This document shows, piece after piece, positions 28,985 to 40,172 of a stretch of 64,000 nucleotides of DNA (the stretch's first letter is position 1; each line of letters opens with the position of its first letter). This DNA comes from Bosea sp. RAC05. GTDB lineage: Bacteria > Pseudomonadota > Alphaproteobacteria > Rhizobiales > Beijerinckiaceae. The position numbers and the translations under genes were made by a program. The DNA is taken from the NCBI RefSeq assembly GCF_001713455.1, contig NZ_CP016464.1:3520001-3584000 (forward strand). The letters are read 5' to 3'. The notes under the pieces are model-generated. The model did no database searches. It was not told where the DNA came from and was given only the letters and a program-made list of their open reading frames with translations.

Positions 28985-29251
28985 ATGACATCCGGAGCCA
29001 TTCTCGACGTCGCCCGCGACGGCATCATGGTCTTTCTCAAGGCCGGCGGGCCGCTGATGATGGTGGCCCTCATCGTCGGCCTCGCCGTCTCGCTGATCCA
29101 GGCGCTGACCCAGATCCAGGAGCAGACGCTCGTCTACGTGCCCAAGATCATCGCCGTTTTTGCCGCGATGATGCTGTTTCTGCCGTTCATGGGCGACGCG
29201 CTGGCGGGTTATATGGGACGGGTCGCCGTCCGAATCGCCACGGGCGAATGA
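28985..29251 (+). CDS. fliQ: Flagellar export apparatus protein FliQ
   Basis: This 88-residue protein has two transmembrane helices, the standard FliQ architecture of the export gate. The family stretch ALTQIQEQTLVYVPKIIAVF is present. It lies between fliE and fliR. ATG 28985 gives the normal family length. Confidence 0.95.
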   Translation: MTSGAILDVARDGIMVFLKAGGPLMMVALIVGLAVSLIQALTQIQEQTLVYVPKIIAVFAAMMLFLPFMGDALAGYMGRVAVRIATGE

Positions 29252-29331
29252 GCCTGCCGCTGCCGTGCCTCGCCCTCCCCGGCGGACCGGCCCCGCGGCG
29301 CCCCGACTGGCGACGAGGGCCCGGAGGCACG

Positions 29332-30090
29332 ATGCAGATCGCGATCCTGCCCGAGATCAGCGCCGTCTTCGTGCTCGTCTTCGCGCGGGTGGGCACGATG
29401 GTGATGCTCATGCCCGGCATCGGCGAGCGCTTCATCTTCTCGCGCGCCCGGCTGTCGCTGGCCTTCTTCATCGCCCTGATGATGGTGCCGATGGCGCGCC
29501 CGCTGCTGCAGCTGCCCTCCGGCACGGCCGGCGTGGTCTCCCTCCTGCTCGGCGAGGTGCTGATCGGCCTCGTCATCGGCGTCTGCGCCCGCTTCGTCAT
29601 GGCCTGCCTGCAGACGGCCGGCACGCTCGTCGCCCAGACCATGGGTCTCGGCTTCGCGATGACGGTCGATCCCACCGGCGGCACGCAGAACCCCTCGATC
29701 GGCAACCTGCTCACCATGCTCGGCATCACGCTGATTCTGACCAGCGACCTGCACCATGTCGCCATCGTCGCGATCCATGAGAGCTACCGGCTGCTGCCGC
29801 CGGGCGGCAATCCCGAGCTCGGCGACGTGATGGCCCTGGCGGTGCGCGCCGCCTCCCAGGGCTTCGCGCTGGCCGTGCAGATATCGGCGCCCTTCATCGT
29901 CTTCGGCCTGCTGTTCAATCTCGGGCTCGGCGTGCTCGCCCGGATGATGCCGCAGCTCCAGGTCTTCTTCCTCGCGGTCCCGGCCTCGATCCTCGGCGGC
30001 ATGCTCGTCCTCTTCGCCGTCGTCGGCGTGATGATGAGCGTCTTCCTGGGCGATCTCGGCGGCTTCCTGCGCCAGTTCACGGGGAACTGA
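29332..30090 (+). CDS. fliR: Flagellar export apparatus protein FliR
   Basis: This 252-residue polytopic export-gate protein begins MQIAILPEISAVFVLVFARV. Family motifs include LLLGEVLIGLVIGVCARFVM and a C-terminal hydrophobic block. ATG 29332 has a GGAGG ribosome-binding site. The in-frame frame open from 29248 adds a leader without family similarity. Confidence 0.94.
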   Translation: MQIAILPEISAVFVLVFARVGTMVMLMPGIGERFIFSRARLSLAFFIALMMVPMARPLLQLPSGTAGVVSLLLGEVLIGLVIGVCARFVMACLQTAGTLVAQTMGLGFAMTVDPTGGTQNPSIGNLLTMLGITLILTSDLHHVAIVAIHESYRLLPPGGNPELGDVMALAVRAASQGFALAVQISAPFIVFGLLFNLGLGVLARMMPQLQVFFLAVPASILGGMLVLFAVVGVMMSVFLGDLGGFLRQFTGN

Positions 30091-30096
30091 GCGCCG

Positions 30097-31164
30097 ATGT
30101 CAGAGGAGGCCGACAACGAGGACAGAACAGAGGAGCCGACCCAGCGAAAGCTGGATCAGGCCGCCGAGAAAGGCGACATTCCCAGATCGCAGGAGATCGG
30201 CACCTTCTTCGTGCTCTGCGGCTTCACGCTCGCGCTGCTGGTCGGCGCCGGCTGGGCCGCCCGCGACAGCGCGCTCTCGCTGCGCGCCTTCCTGATGAAC
30301 GCCCACCAGGTGCCCTCCGACGGCGCCGCCTTCGCGAATGTGGCCAAGCAGGGCGTGATGACCGGCTTCGCCGCGCTCGGCCTGCCCTTCGCCTTCATTC
30401 TCGTCGCGGCGCTGGCGGGCGCGCTAGTCCAGCACAAGCCGCTCTGGACCTTCGACCCGCTGATGCCGAAGCTCAACCGGATCTCGCCCATGGCCGGCGC
30501 CAAGCGCATGTTCGGCAAGGAGGCCTGGGTCAACTTCGCCAAGGGCCTGGCCAAGACCGCTCTCGTCGGCGCCGTGCTCTGGATCACGCTCTGGAACGAG
30601 CATGACCGGCTCGAGGGCTTCGCGCAGATGAGCGTCGCGGCGCTGCTGCCGGCCACCCTCGTCCTGGCGATCAAGCTGATGGCGGCGGCACTCGCGCTCT
30701 TCGCCGTGGTCGCGCTCGGCGACTTCGTCTGGCAGCGCTTCTCCTGGTACCAGCGCCAGAAGATGACGCGGCAGGAACTCAAGGACGAGTACAAGAACTC
30801 GGAAGGCAATCCCGAGATCAAGGCGAAGCTGCGCCAGATCCGGATGCAGCGCGTCAGCAAGCGCATGATGGCGCAGGTCCCCAAGGCGACCGTGATCATC
30901 ACCAACCCGACCCACTACGCCGTCGCTCTGCGCTACGAGCCCGGCATGGCCGCCCCGCTCTGCCTCGCCAAGGGCGTCGATGCGGTGGCGCTGAAGATCC
31001 GCGAGGTCGCCGGCGAGCACGAGGTCCCGATCGTCGAGAACGTGCCGCTGGCACGCGCGCTCTACGCCAGCGTCGACATCGACGAAGAAATTCCTGTCGA
31101 ACACTACCAGGCGGTGGCGGAAGTCATCGGATACGTCTTGCGCCTGAAGCGCCGCCGCGCCTAA
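30097..31164 (+). CDS. flhB: Flagellar export switch protein FlhB
   Basis: This 355-residue export specificity switch begins EDRTEEPTQRKLDQAAEKGD. Four transmembrane helices and a cytoplasmic domain follow. The autocleavage motif NPTH lies at residues 270-273, so the normal hook-length switch should operate. It follows fliR by six bases and ends the flgB-flhB operon. flhA is not in the window. Confidence 0.96.
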   Translation: MSEEADNEDRTEEPTQRKLDQAAEKGDIPRSQEIGTFFVLCGFTLALLVGAGWAARDSALSLRAFLMNAHQVPSDGAAFANVAKQGVMTGFAALGLPFAFILVAALAGALVQHKPLWTFDPLMPKLNRISPMAGAKRMFGKEAWVNFAKGLAKTALVGAVLWITLWNEHDRLEGFAQMSVAALLPATLVLAIKLMAAALALFAVVALGDFVWQRFSWYQRQKMTRQELKDEYKNSEGNPEIKAKLRQIRMQRVSKRMMAQVPKATVIITNPTHYAVALRYEPGMAAPLCLAKGVDAVALKIREVAGEHEVPIVENVPLARALYASVDIDEEIPVEHYQAVAEVIGYVLRLKRRRA

Positions 31165-31231
31165 CTCGCCGGGAAGCCTCGACGGTCGCCATCGGGCCGG
31201 CGCGTCGCCACAAGGGACGGACCACACCGCA

Positions 31232-33730
31232 ATGGGCGGCACCACGACTGCGATCGATCGCTCCGACAAGCCGGGCCATATCGGCATCATCCTGCTGGTG
31301 GCGGGGCTGCTCGTCGGCGCCGCCGTCGCGCTCGGCTTCATCGCCAACGAATGGGCGCAGCCGCTGATCCTGGGGCTGCTCGCTTTGCTCTCGGTCGTCG
31401 GCGTCTTCGGCCTCTTTGCCTTCGCCATCGGGCTCGTGCAGTTCTCCGGCCGCGCCGCCCGCAACGACCTGACCAAGGCGATCGTCGACCGCGCCGACGA
31501 GGGCGTCGTCGTCACCGAGGGCGAGACCGCGATCGTCTATGCCAACGAGGCCTATCTGGCCCTGGCCGGCGCACGCGGCGCCAGCGATCTGCGCCCGGTC
31601 GGCAGCCTCTTCACCGGCCGCGCCGAGGTCTCGGAGGCGATCTACCGCCTCGCCACCGCCGCCCGCGAGAGCCGCAAGCTCGTCGAGGAGGTCCGGCTCG
31701 AGCCGGCGCTGGGCGGGCGCGGCGCCGTCGGCTGGTACCGCATCAAGGTCTCGCCGGTGCGCCGCGACGGGCGGCCCGCGACGCTCTGGTCGGTCTCCGA
31801 CGTCACGCCGGAGCGCGAGCGCCAGGAGAACGCCTTCCAGGAGCTCCAGCACGCGATCGACTATCTCGACCATGCGCCCGCCGGCTTCGTCTCGATCGAC
31901 GCCGATGGCGAGGTCTCCTATCTCAACGCCACCCTCTCCGGCTGGCTCGACTTCGACCTCGCCCGCTTCGGCTCCGGCGGCCTGCATCTCGACGACATCG
32001 CGACGCCGGCCGCCGCCGCGCTCGTCCAGGCCATTCGCGGCCATGCCGGCGATGTGCGCGTCGAGGTGCTCGACGTCGATCTCAAGCGCCGCAACGGCGC
32101 GCCCTTGCCCGTGCGCCTGCACCACCAGGTCGCCTTCGGCAGCGACGGCCGCGCCGGCCCCTCGCGCACGCTCGTCCTCAACCGCGCCCCCGGCGAGGCC
32201 GGTACCGACGTCGGCAGCGAGGCCGAGATCCGCTTCGCCCGCTTCTTCCACTCGACGCCGATGGCGATCGCCACCGTCGACCGCAACGGCGCCATCCTGC
32301 GCGCCAACGCCGCCTTCGCCCGCCTGACCCCGGCCGGGCCGCAGCCCTCGACGATCCATGACCTCGTCGCGCCGGGCGGCGGGCTCGACCGGGCGCTGAC
32401 CGAGGCGATGGAGGGCCGTTCCGAGATCACCCCGCTCGACCTGACGCTGGCCGCCGACGAGGCCCGCTCGGCGCGGCTCTATCTCTCGCCCGTGGCGGCG
32501 ACCGAGGATGGCGACGGCGAGCGCGCCATCATCTACGCGCTGGAGACCACCGCCGAGCGCAAGCTCAAGGACAACATCGACCAGGCCCAGAAGATGCAGG
32601 CCGTCGGCCAGCTCGCCGGCGGCATCGCGCACGATTTCAACAACGTGCTGCAGGTCATCATCAACGCCTCGGAGTTCCTGCTGGCGAGCCACCGCCCGAC
32701 GGACCCCTCCTTCCCCGACATCATGCAGATCAAGCAGAACGCCTACCGCGCCGCGGCGCTGGTGCGGCAGCTGCTCGCCTTCTCGCGCCGCCAGACGCTG
32801 CGCCCGCAGGTGCTGGAGCTCGGCGACGTGCTGTCGGACCTCTCGCTGATGCTGAAGCGCGTCGTCGCCGACAAGGTCACGCTCGACGTCCGCCAGGGCC
32901 GCGACCTCTGGCCGGTCAAGGCCGATCTCGGCCAGCTCGAGCAGGTCATCGTCAACCTCGCCGTCAACGCCCGCGACGCCATGGCCGACGGCGGCAAGCT
33001 CACCGTGCGCACCCGCAATGTCGAGCGCGCCGACTGCGCGGGCTTCGCCCACGCCGCCCTCCCCATGGACGACTATGTCCTGCTCGAGGTCGAGGATTCA
33101 GGCACCGGCATCGCGCCCGAGCATCTCGACAAGATCTTCGAGCCCTTCTTCACCACCAAGGAGGTCGGCAAGGGCACGGGCCTGGGCCTCTCCATGGTCT
33201 ACGGCATCGTCAAGCAGACCGGCGGCTTCGTCTTCTGCGACTCGGTCGTCGGCCGCGGCACGATCTTCCGGATCTTCCTGCCCCGCCATGTCCCCAGCGA
33301 AGAGGAGATCGCCGCCGAGGCCGCGGTCAAGGAAGCCCCCAAGAAGGTCGCCGCCGACCACACCGGCGCCGGCGTCATCCTGCTGGTCGAGGACGAGGAC
33401 GCGGTCCGCGCGCTCAACGCCCGCATGCTGGTCTCGCGCGGCTACACCGTCCACGAGGCGGCCTCGGGCGTCGAGGCGCTCGACATCTTCCTCGCCCATG
33501 ACGGCCAGATCGACCTCGTCGTCTCCGACGTGGTGATGCCGGAGATGGACGGCCCGACGCTGCTCGGCGAGCTGCGCCAGCGCAACCCCGCCACCAAGGT
33601 CGTCTTCGTCTCCGGCTATGCCGAGGAAGCCTTCCGCAAGAACCTGCCCGAGGGCGAGGATTTCCAGTTCCTGCCGAAGCCCTTCACGATGAAGCAGCTG
33701 GTCGAGACGGTGAAGGCGGCGATGGGGTGA
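31232..33730 (+). CDS. cckA: Hybrid histidine kinase CckA
   Basis: This 832-residue protein starts with two transmembrane helices (about residues 18-72). PAS-like sensor regions follow, then the dimerisation/phosphoacceptor helix with His467 in [14 protein letters not shown]. The HATPase domain has [16 protein letters not shown] and [15 protein letters not shown]-terminal receiver has phospho-acceptor Asp766 in [12 protein letters not shown]. The GGIAHDFNN(V/L)L box and the domain order are those of CckA. Through ChpT, CckA phosphorylates CtrA and CpdR, so it fits the CtrA boxes found nearby. It lies 67 bases after flhB. Confidence 0.93.
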   Translation: MGGTTTAIDRSDKPGHIGIILLVAGLLVGAAVALGFIANEWAQPLILGLLALLSVVGVFGLFAFAIGLVQFSGRAARNDLTKAIVDRADEGVVVTEGETAIVYANEAYLALAGARGASDLRPVGSLFTGRAEVSEAIYRLATAARESRKLVEEVRLEPALGGRGAVGWYRIKVSPVRRDGRPATLWSVSDVTPERERQENAFQELQHAIDYLDHAPAGFVSIDADGEVSYLNATLSGWLDFDLARFGSGGLHLDDIATPAAAALVQAIRGHAGDVRVEVLDVDLKRRNGAPLPVRLHHQVAFGSDGRAGPSRTLVLNRAPGEAGTDVGSEAEIRFARFFHSTPMAIATVDRNGAILRANAAFARLTPAGPQPSTIHDLVAPGGGLDRALTEAMEGRSEITPLDLTLAADEARSARLYLSPVAATEDGDGERAIIYALETTAERKLKDNIDQAQKMQAVGQLAGGIAHDFNNVLQVIINASEFLLASHRPTDPSFPDIMQIKQNAYRAAALVRQLLAFSRRQTLRPQVLELGDVLSDLSLMLKRVVADKVTLDVRQGRDLWPVKADLGQLEQVIVNLAVNARDAMADGGKLTVRTRNVERADCAGFAHAALPMDDYVLLEVEDSGTGIAPEHLDKIFEPFFTTKEVGKGTGLGLSMVYGIVKQTGGFVFCDSVVGRGTIFRIFLPRHVPSEEEIAAEAAVKEAPKKVAADHTGAGVILLVEDEDAVRALNARMLVSRGYTVHEAASGVEALDIFLAHDGQIDLVVSDVVMPEMDGPTLLGELRQRNPATKVVFVSGYAEEAFRKNLPEGEDFQFLPKPFTMKQLVETVKAAMG

Positions 33731-33734
33731 GCGC

Positions 33735-34763
33735 TCAGCCGAGCGCATCCGCCAGCGAGGGCCGGCTGTTGCCGTCGCGCCCGGTCACGGCCGGCGCCGC
33801 CAGCATCGAGTTCAGCACCGCCTCCTGCGTCGCTTCAGTGGCGGCGCGGAACGGCCAGTCGATCCGGCTTTCGTTGAGCACCGCCATCGGCAGGATGTCC
33901 GCCGCCTCGTGATGGGCGATGCGGCCCGCCGTGCTGAACGCCACCGCGATGTCGCCGCTGCCATGGCCCCAGAAGGCGCCCAGCCGCGCCAGACCCGCGC
34001 CGCAGCGCCGCGCCACCCGGGTCAGTTGCCGTGACTCGAGCGGCAGATCGGTCGCGAGCACGATGATGACCGAGCCGCGCTCGGGCGTGAAAGGCGTCGG
34101 CACCGGCGGCACGGGCCGGCGCCCATCGGGCAGGACGAGATCGCCGGCCGCGCCGAAATTGGCCAGCACGAGGACGCCCAGCGTGAAGTCCCGGCCGTCC
34201 AGCCGCATCAGCCGCGACGCCGTGCCGATGCCGCCCTTGAAGCCGAAGGCGCTCATCCCCGAGCCGGCGCCGACCGCCCCTTCGGCCACAGGCCCGCCCA
34301 CGGCCGCGTCGAGCGCGGCCTGGGCATCGGCCTCGGTCAGGGCCCGCGCGCGGATATCCGACAGGAACCCGTCATTGCACTCCAGCACGAGCGGATTGAC
34401 CGTTCCGGTCTCGCGTCCGATCTCGGGATTGCCAGCCAGCGCCCGGCTGACCAGCGCGTCGAACCCGACACCCACCGAAAAGGTGTTGCCCAGCAGGATC
34501 GGCGTCTCGATCTGGCCGAGCTCGGCGAGTTGCACCAGCCCGGCGCTCTTGCCGAAGCCGTTGAGGACGTCGCAGCCGGCCCGCAGCTTCCCACGGAAAA
34601 GATCGCCCTCATGCGGCAGCACCGCCGTGAAGCCCGTGCGAACGTTCCCCTCGCGCAGGCTGCGATGGCCGACGCGCAAGCCGGCGACGTCGGTGATCGC
34701 ATTCAGCGGCCCCGGCGGCAGCGTGCCGCAGATCAACCCATAATCGCGTGCGCGCCTGCTCAT
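33735..34763 (-). CDS. P1 family (S58/DmpA-like) peptidase, Ser-type
   Basis: This 342-residue protein resembles DmpA L-aminopeptidase/D-esterase. Landmarks are GPLNAITDVAGLRVGHRSL near the N-terminus, GNTFSVGVGFDALVSRAL, the GAVGAGSGMSAFGFKGGIGT loop, and Gly230-Ser231 in ERGSVIIVLATD. In DmpA a Gly-Ser bond at this place is self-cleaved to free the nucleophilic serine. ATG 34763 has GGAGGA about 8 bases upstream. The longer in-frame extension upstream overlaps the recA promoter and is rejected. It is divergent from recA and convergent with cckA (4-base gap). Confidence 0.87.
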   Translation of the reverse strand: MSRRARDYGLICGTLPPGPLNAITDVAGLRVGHRSLREGNVRTGFTAVLPHEGDLFRGKLRAGCDVLNGFGKSAGLVQLAELGQIETPILLGNTFSVGVGFDALVSRALAGNPEIGRETGTVNPLVLECNDGFLSDIRARALTEADAQAALDAAVGGPVAEGAVGAGSGMSAFGFKGGIGTASRLMRLDGRDFTLGVLVLANFGAAGDLVLPDGRRPVPPVPTPFTPERGSVIIVLATDLPLESRQLTRVARRCGAGLARLGAFWGHGSGDIAVAFSTAGRIAHHEAADILPMAVLNESRIDWPFRAATEATQEAVLNSMLAAPAVTGRDGNSRPSLADALG

Positions 34764-34860
34764 GCCGACATTCCTCCGCCCTCGGAACCGCGGCCATCCG
34801 CGCCCCGCCGTCGCCAGCCATACCCCCTCCTGCCACCTCCTGTCAGGAGCCCTGAAAAGA

Positions 34861-34875
34861 GAACAGAAAAAGAAC
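34861..34875 (+). promoter_or_regulatory. LexA (SOS) box upstream of recA
   Basis: GAACAGAAAAAGAAC is GAAC-N7-GAAC. Read on the other strand it is GTTC-N7-GTTC, the alphaproteobacterial LexA operator. It lies 87 bases before the recA start. Two further GAAC half-sites follow at 34880 and 34886. Confidence 0.8.
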
Positions 34876-34961
34876 TTGCGAACCAGAACAAACCATGACC
34901 ATCCTACGCCATTGGCGCGGATTGAGATGTCCCCGCGCCCCTGCCATAAGGAGCGCGAGTC

Positions 34962-36047
<1,086 letters not shown>

Positions 36048-36057
36048 GCGTCCTCAC

Positions 36058-36180
36058 CGAGCCCTCATCCTGAGGAGCCGCGGCACGCGGCGTTTCGAAG
36101 GATGCTCCAGGAGGCTCGGGCGACAGCTGAACCATCCTTCGAGACGCAGCCTATGGCTGCTCCTTAGGATGAAGGCTCAC
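36058..36180. repeat. Intergenic inverted repeat between recA and alaS
   Basis: The arms CTCATCCTGAGGAG...CGTTTCGAAGGATG and CATCCTTCGAGACG...CTCCTTAGGATGA are near reverse complements over about 45 bases each. They form a long imperfect palindrome of the kind scattered between genes in Hyphomicrobiales. It lies just after the recA stop. Confidence 0.75.
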
Positions 36181-36202
36181 ATGAAGCCCGCTGCTTTTGA
36201 CG

Positions 36203-36242
36203 CAAACGATCGGGCGGCCCTCGGGTCGCCCGTTGTCGTTTG
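36203..36242 (+). terminator. Stem-loop, likely recA terminator
   Basis: The stem has an outer arm CAAACGA/TCGTTTG and an inner arm CGGGCG/CGCCCG around a 10-base loop, and ends in GTCGTTTG. It lies 155 bases after recA and 116 bases before alaS. T-richness is modest. Confidence 0.55.
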
Positions 36243-36357
36243 GGCTCAACGCCTTGCGCTCTTCACTCTCTCGACAGCGGCAAGCGGCCTCACTAGAACG
36301 CTTGAAACCGCCGGCCCGGCCCGGCCGGCAGCCCGATAGCCAAGAGTTCGAAAAGCG

Positions 36358-39000
36358 ATGAGCGGCGTCAACGAAATCCGGTCCACCTTCCTCGACTATT
36401 TCAAGGGCCAGGGCCATGAGGTGGTGGCGTCGAGCCCGCTCGTGCCGCGCAACGACCCGACGCTGATGTTCGCCAATTCGGGCATGGTGCAGTTCAAGAA
36501 CGTCTTCACAGGCCAGGAGAAGCGGCCTTACGTCCGTGCCACCACCGCGCAGAAATGCGTCCGCGCCGGCGGCAAGCACAACGACCTCGACAATGTCGGC
36601 TACACCGCCCGCCACCACACCTTCTTCGAGATGCTGGGGAACTTCTCCTTCGGCGACTATTTCAAGGAACAGGCGATCGAGCACGCCTGGACCCTGGTCA
36701 CCCGCGAATATGGCCTGCCCAAGGAGAAGCTGACGGTCACCGTCTATTCCGAGGACGACGAGGCGCATGGCCTCTGGAAGAAGATCGCCGGCCTCACCGA
36801 CTCGAAGATCATCCGCATCCCGACCTCGGACAATTTCTGGCGCATGGGGGATACGGGCCCCTGCGGCCCCTGCTCCGAGATCTTCTACGACCATGGCGAC
36901 CACATCCCCGGCGGCCCGCCCGGCTCGCCCGACGAGGATGGCGACCGCTTCATCGAGATCTGGAACCTCGTCTTCATGCAGTATGAGGAGGCGGCGGGCG
37001 GCATTCGCACGAACCTGCCGCGGCCCTCGATCGACACCGGCATGGGCCTCGAGCGCATCGCCGCCGTGCTCCAGGGCACGCATGACAATTATGCGATCGA
37101 CCTGTTCGCGGCACTGATCTCCGCCATCGCCGACCTCACCAACGTCCCCTCGGACGGGCCGATGAAGGCGAGCCACCGCGTCATCGCCGACCATCTGCGC
37201 TGCTCGGCCTTCCTGATCGCCGATGGCGTGCTGCCGTCCAACGAGGGCCGCGGCTATGTGCTGCGCCGGATCATGCGCCGCGGCATGCGCCATGCGCAGC
37301 TGCTCGGCGCCAGGGATCCGCTGCTGCACAAGCTCGTCCCGGTGCTGACCCGCGAGATGGGCCGCGCCTATCCTGAGCTGATGCGCGCCGAGGCGCTGAT
37401 CACCGAGACGCTGCAGCTCGAGGAAACCCGCTTCCGCACCACGCTGGCACGCGGCCTGACCCTGCTCGACGACGCCGCCAAGGACCTGACCGCCGGCCAG
37501 AGCCTGAAGGGCGACGTCGCCTTCACGCTCTATGACACCTATGGCTTCCCGCTCGACCTGACGCAGGATGCGCTGCGCGCCCGCGGCGTCACCGTCGACA
37601 CGGATGGCTTCGATGCCGCCATGCAGCAGCAGAAGGCCAAGGCGCGCGCCGCCTGGGCCGGCACCGGCGAAGCCGCGACCGAGAAGCTCTGGTTCCCGCT
37701 GCGCGACAAGCTCGGCGCCACCGAATTCCTCGGCTACGACACCGAGACCGCCGAGGGCGTCGTCACCGCGCTGATCCGGGACAATGCCGAGGTCGAGAGC
37801 CTGAATGCCGGCGAGAGCGGGCTGATGATCGTCAACCAGACCCCGTTCTACGGCGAATCCGGCGGTCAGGTCGGCGATGCCGGCACGGTCCGCGGCGCCG
37901 GCTTCCTCGCCACCGTCGGCGATGTCCAGAAGAAGCTCGGCGATGTCTTCGCCCATGCCGTCACCGTCAAGGATGGCGTGCTCAAGCGCGGCGCCGCCGT
38001 CGAGCTGACGGTCGACCATGCCCGCCGCACCGCGATCCGCGCCAACCACTCCGCCACCCATCTGCTGCACGAGGCGCTGCGGCTCGTGCTCGGCGATCAT
38101 GTCGCGCAGAAGGGCTCGCTGGTCTCGCCCGATCGGCTGCGCTTCGATTTCTCGCATCCCAAGCCGATTTCGGACGAGGAGCTGCGCGAGGTCGAGGAGA
38201 TCGCCAACGCCATCGTGCTGAAGAACGAGCCCGTCTCGACCCGGCTGATGAGCGTCGACGAGGCGATCGCCTCGGGCGCCCGCGCGCTGTTCGGCGAGAA
38301 ATACGGCGACGAGGTCCGCGTCGTCGCGATGGGAACCAACGCCACCGGCCGCGCCTATTCGGTCGAGCTCTGCGGCGGCACCCACGCCAGCCGCACCGGC
38401 GATATCGGCCTCGTCAGCATCGTCGGCGAGAGCGCGGTCGCAGCCGGCGTCCGCCGCCTCGAGGCGATGACCGGCAACGGCGCGCGTCTGCGGCTCAACA
38501 CCGAGTCCCGCCTGCTCGATGGGCTCGCCAGCCTGCTCAAGGTGCCCGCCCACGAGGCCGGCCCGCGTCTGGCCGCGCTGATCGAGGAGCGCCGCAAGCT
38601 CGACCGCGAGCTCTCCGACGCCCGCAAGAAGCTCGCCATGGGCGGCGGCGGCGAGGCGCAGGACCCGGTCCAGGAGATCGCCGGCACCAAGCTCCTGGCG
38701 CGCGCCATCAGCGGCGTCGAGATGAAGGATCTGAAGAGCCTCGCCGACGAGGCCAAGACCCGCATCGGCTCGGGCGTCGTCGCCATCGTAGGCGTCGCCG
38801 AGGACGGCAAGGCCGGCGTCGTCGTCGGCGTCACGCCGGACCTGACCGAGCGCTTCGACGCGGTCGCGCTGGTGCGCGCGGCCTCCGAGGCGCTCGGCGG
38901 CAAGGGCGGCGGCGGACGCCGCGACATGGCCCAGGCCGGCGGGCCCGACGGCGACAAGGCGCAAGCCGCGCTCGAGGCCGTCGCCGCGGCGATGGGCTGA
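36358..39000 (+). CDS. alaS: Alanyl-tRNA synthetase
   Basis: This 880-residue class II synthetase begins [20 protein letters not shown] with the catalytic core motifs [15 protein letters not shown] and [17 protein letters not shown]. The editing domain zinc ligands are in [13 protein letters not shown] and [13 protein letters not shown], followed by the C-Ala domain. Length is normal. Confidence 0.97.
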   Translation: MSGVNEIRSTFLDYFKGQGHEVVASSPLVPRNDPTLMFANSGMVQFKNVFTGQEKRPYVRATTAQKCVRAGGKHNDLDNVGYTARHHTFFEMLGNFSFGDYFKEQAIEHAWTLVTREYGLPKEKLTVTVYSEDDEAHGLWKKIAGLTDSKIIRIPTSDNFWRMGDTGPCGPCSEIFYDHGDHIPGGPPGSPDEDGDRFIEIWNLVFMQYEEAAGGIRTNLPRPSIDTGMGLERIAAVLQGTHDNYAIDLFAALISAIADLTNVPSDGPMKASHRVIADHLRCSAFLIADGVLPSNEGRGYVLRRIMRRGMRHAQLLGARDPLLHKLVPVLTREMGRAYPELMRAEALITETLQLEETRFRTTLARGLTLLDDAAKDLTAGQSLKGDVAFTLYDTYGFPLDLTQDALRARGVTVDTDGFDAAMQQQKAKARAAWAGTGEAATEKLWFPLRDKLGATEFLGYDTETAEGVVTALIRDNAEVESLNAGESGLMIVNQTPFYGESGGQVGDAGTVRGAGFLATVGDVQKKLGDVFAHAVTVKDGVLKRGAAVELTVDHARRTAIRANHSATHLLHEALRLVLGDHVAQKGSLVSPDRLRFDFSHPKPISDEELREVEEIANAIVLKNEPVSTRLMSVDEAIASGARALFGEKYGDEVRVVAMGTNATGRAYSVELCGGTHASRTGDIGLVSIVGESAVAAGVRRLEAMTGNGARLRLNTESRLLDGLASLLKVPAHEAGPRLAALIEERRKLDRELSDARKKLAMGGGGEAQDPVQEIAGTKLLARAISGVEMKDLKSLADEAKTRIGSGVVAIVGVAEDGKAGVVVGVTPDLTERFDAVALVRAASEALGGKGGGGRRDMAQAGGPDGDKAQAALEAVAAAMG

Positions 39001-39002
39001 CG

Positions 39003-40172
39003 ATGGGCACGGGCGCCGCATCCGTCCTGGCGGGATGGCGGCGCCGGTTTCATCTCTGGATCGATCACGGCGCCGGCAACGACGCCGTCGCGGCGTGGAT
39101 CCACAGGGGCCTCGTCCTGCTGATCTGCGCCAATGTCGTCGCGATCGTGCTCGAATCCATCCCCGATCTGGCGCTGCGATACGGACCGAGCTTCAAGGTG
39201 TTCGAGGCGGTGTCGCTGGTCGTCTTCACGCTGGAATATGGCGTGCGGCTCTGGTCGGCGCCCGAACATGCGCGCTATCGCGGGCTGACGCCGGCGCGCG
39301 CGCGGCTGGCCTATGCGACCTCGCTGCCGGCGGTGATCGACCTGCTCGCGACGCTGCCGCTCGCCTTCGCCATGCTGGGCCTGAGCGATTTGCGGGCGCT
39401 CCTGCTGCTGCGGCTGCTGCGCTTCTTCAAGCTCGGGCGCTATTCGCCGGGCATGGCCTCGCTCGCGGCCGCACTCCACGCCGAGCGCAAGGCGCTCTTC
39501 GCCTGCTTCGTCGTGCTGATGGGCGTGATGCTGATGGCGGCGAGCCTGATGCATCTCGTCGAGCACGAGGCCCAGCCCGACAAGCTCGGCACCATTCCCG
39601 ATGCGATGTGGTGGGCGATCATCACCCTGACCACGGTGGGTTATGGCGATGTCTTCCCGATCACCGCCGCCGGCAAGGCGGTCGCGGCCGTCACGGCTGT
39701 GCTCGGCCTCGTCATGCTGGCCCTGCCGGTGGGCATCGTCGCCACCGCCTTCGCGCAGGAGATCCACCGCCGCGAATTCGTGGTGACCTGGAGCATGATC
39801 GCGAGCGTGCCCTTGTTCGGCCAGCTCGATGCGGTCGAGATCGCCGAGGTGATGCAGTTCCTGCGCGCGCGCACGGTCAAGGCCGGCGCCGTCGTCGCCC
39901 ATGCGGGAGATCCCCTGCAGGCGCTCTATTTCGTCGCCAGCGGCGAGGTCGAGATCGCGGTGGCCAGCGGCAAGGCCCGGCTGGACGAAGGCCATTTCTT
40001 CGGGGCGCTGACGCTCGACGACGTCGCCATCGTCAGCCATTCGCCCTGCGTGACCGCCGCCACCGCCACCGAGCCGACGAAACTGCTGGTGCTCGACCAG
40101 ATCGATTTCCGGGCGCTGACGGCACGCAGCCCGAAGCTCGCCGCCCATATCCGGGCGAAGGCGCACCGGTGA
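39003..40172 (+). CDS. Cyclic-nucleotide-gated-type K+ channel with degenerate ligand pocket
   Basis: This 389-residue six-helix channel resembles MlotiK1. The S4-like helix LLLRLLRFFKLGRYS carries few positive charges. The pore has the K+ filter TTVGYGD at residues 210-216. A cyclic-nucleotide-binding fold follows from about residue 265. In its phosphate-binding cassette the usual Glu is Ala335 (FFGALTL) and the key Arg is Cys349 (SPCVTAA), so nucleotide binding is doubtful. It starts two bases after alaS and shares its stop with the next gene (GTGA overlap). Confidence 0.88.
   Translation: MGTGAASVLAGWRRRFHLWIDHGAGNDAVAAWIHRGLVLLICANVVAIVLESIPDLALRYGPSFKVFEAVSLVVFTLEYGVRLWSAPEHARYRGLTPARARLAYATSLPAVIDLLATLPLAFAMLGLSDLRALLLLRLLRFFKLGRYSPGMASLAAALHAERKALFACFVVLMGVMLMAASLMHLVEHEAQPDKLGTIPDAMWWAIITLTTVGYGDVFPITAAGKAVAAVTAVLGLVMLALPVGIVATAFAQEIHRREFVVTWSMIASVPLFGQLDAVEIAEVMQFLRARTVKAGAVVAHAGDPLQALYFVASGEVEIAVASGKARLDEGHFFGALTLDDVAIVSHSPCVTAATATEPTKLLVLDQIDFRALTARSPKLAAHIRAKAHR

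Noticed and set aside
36151..39021. A 956-residue minus-strand open frame opposite alaS
   Set aside because: It is the antisense shadow of a confirmed gene in GC-rich DNA; its composition is low-complexity and it has no domain motif or ribosome-binding site.
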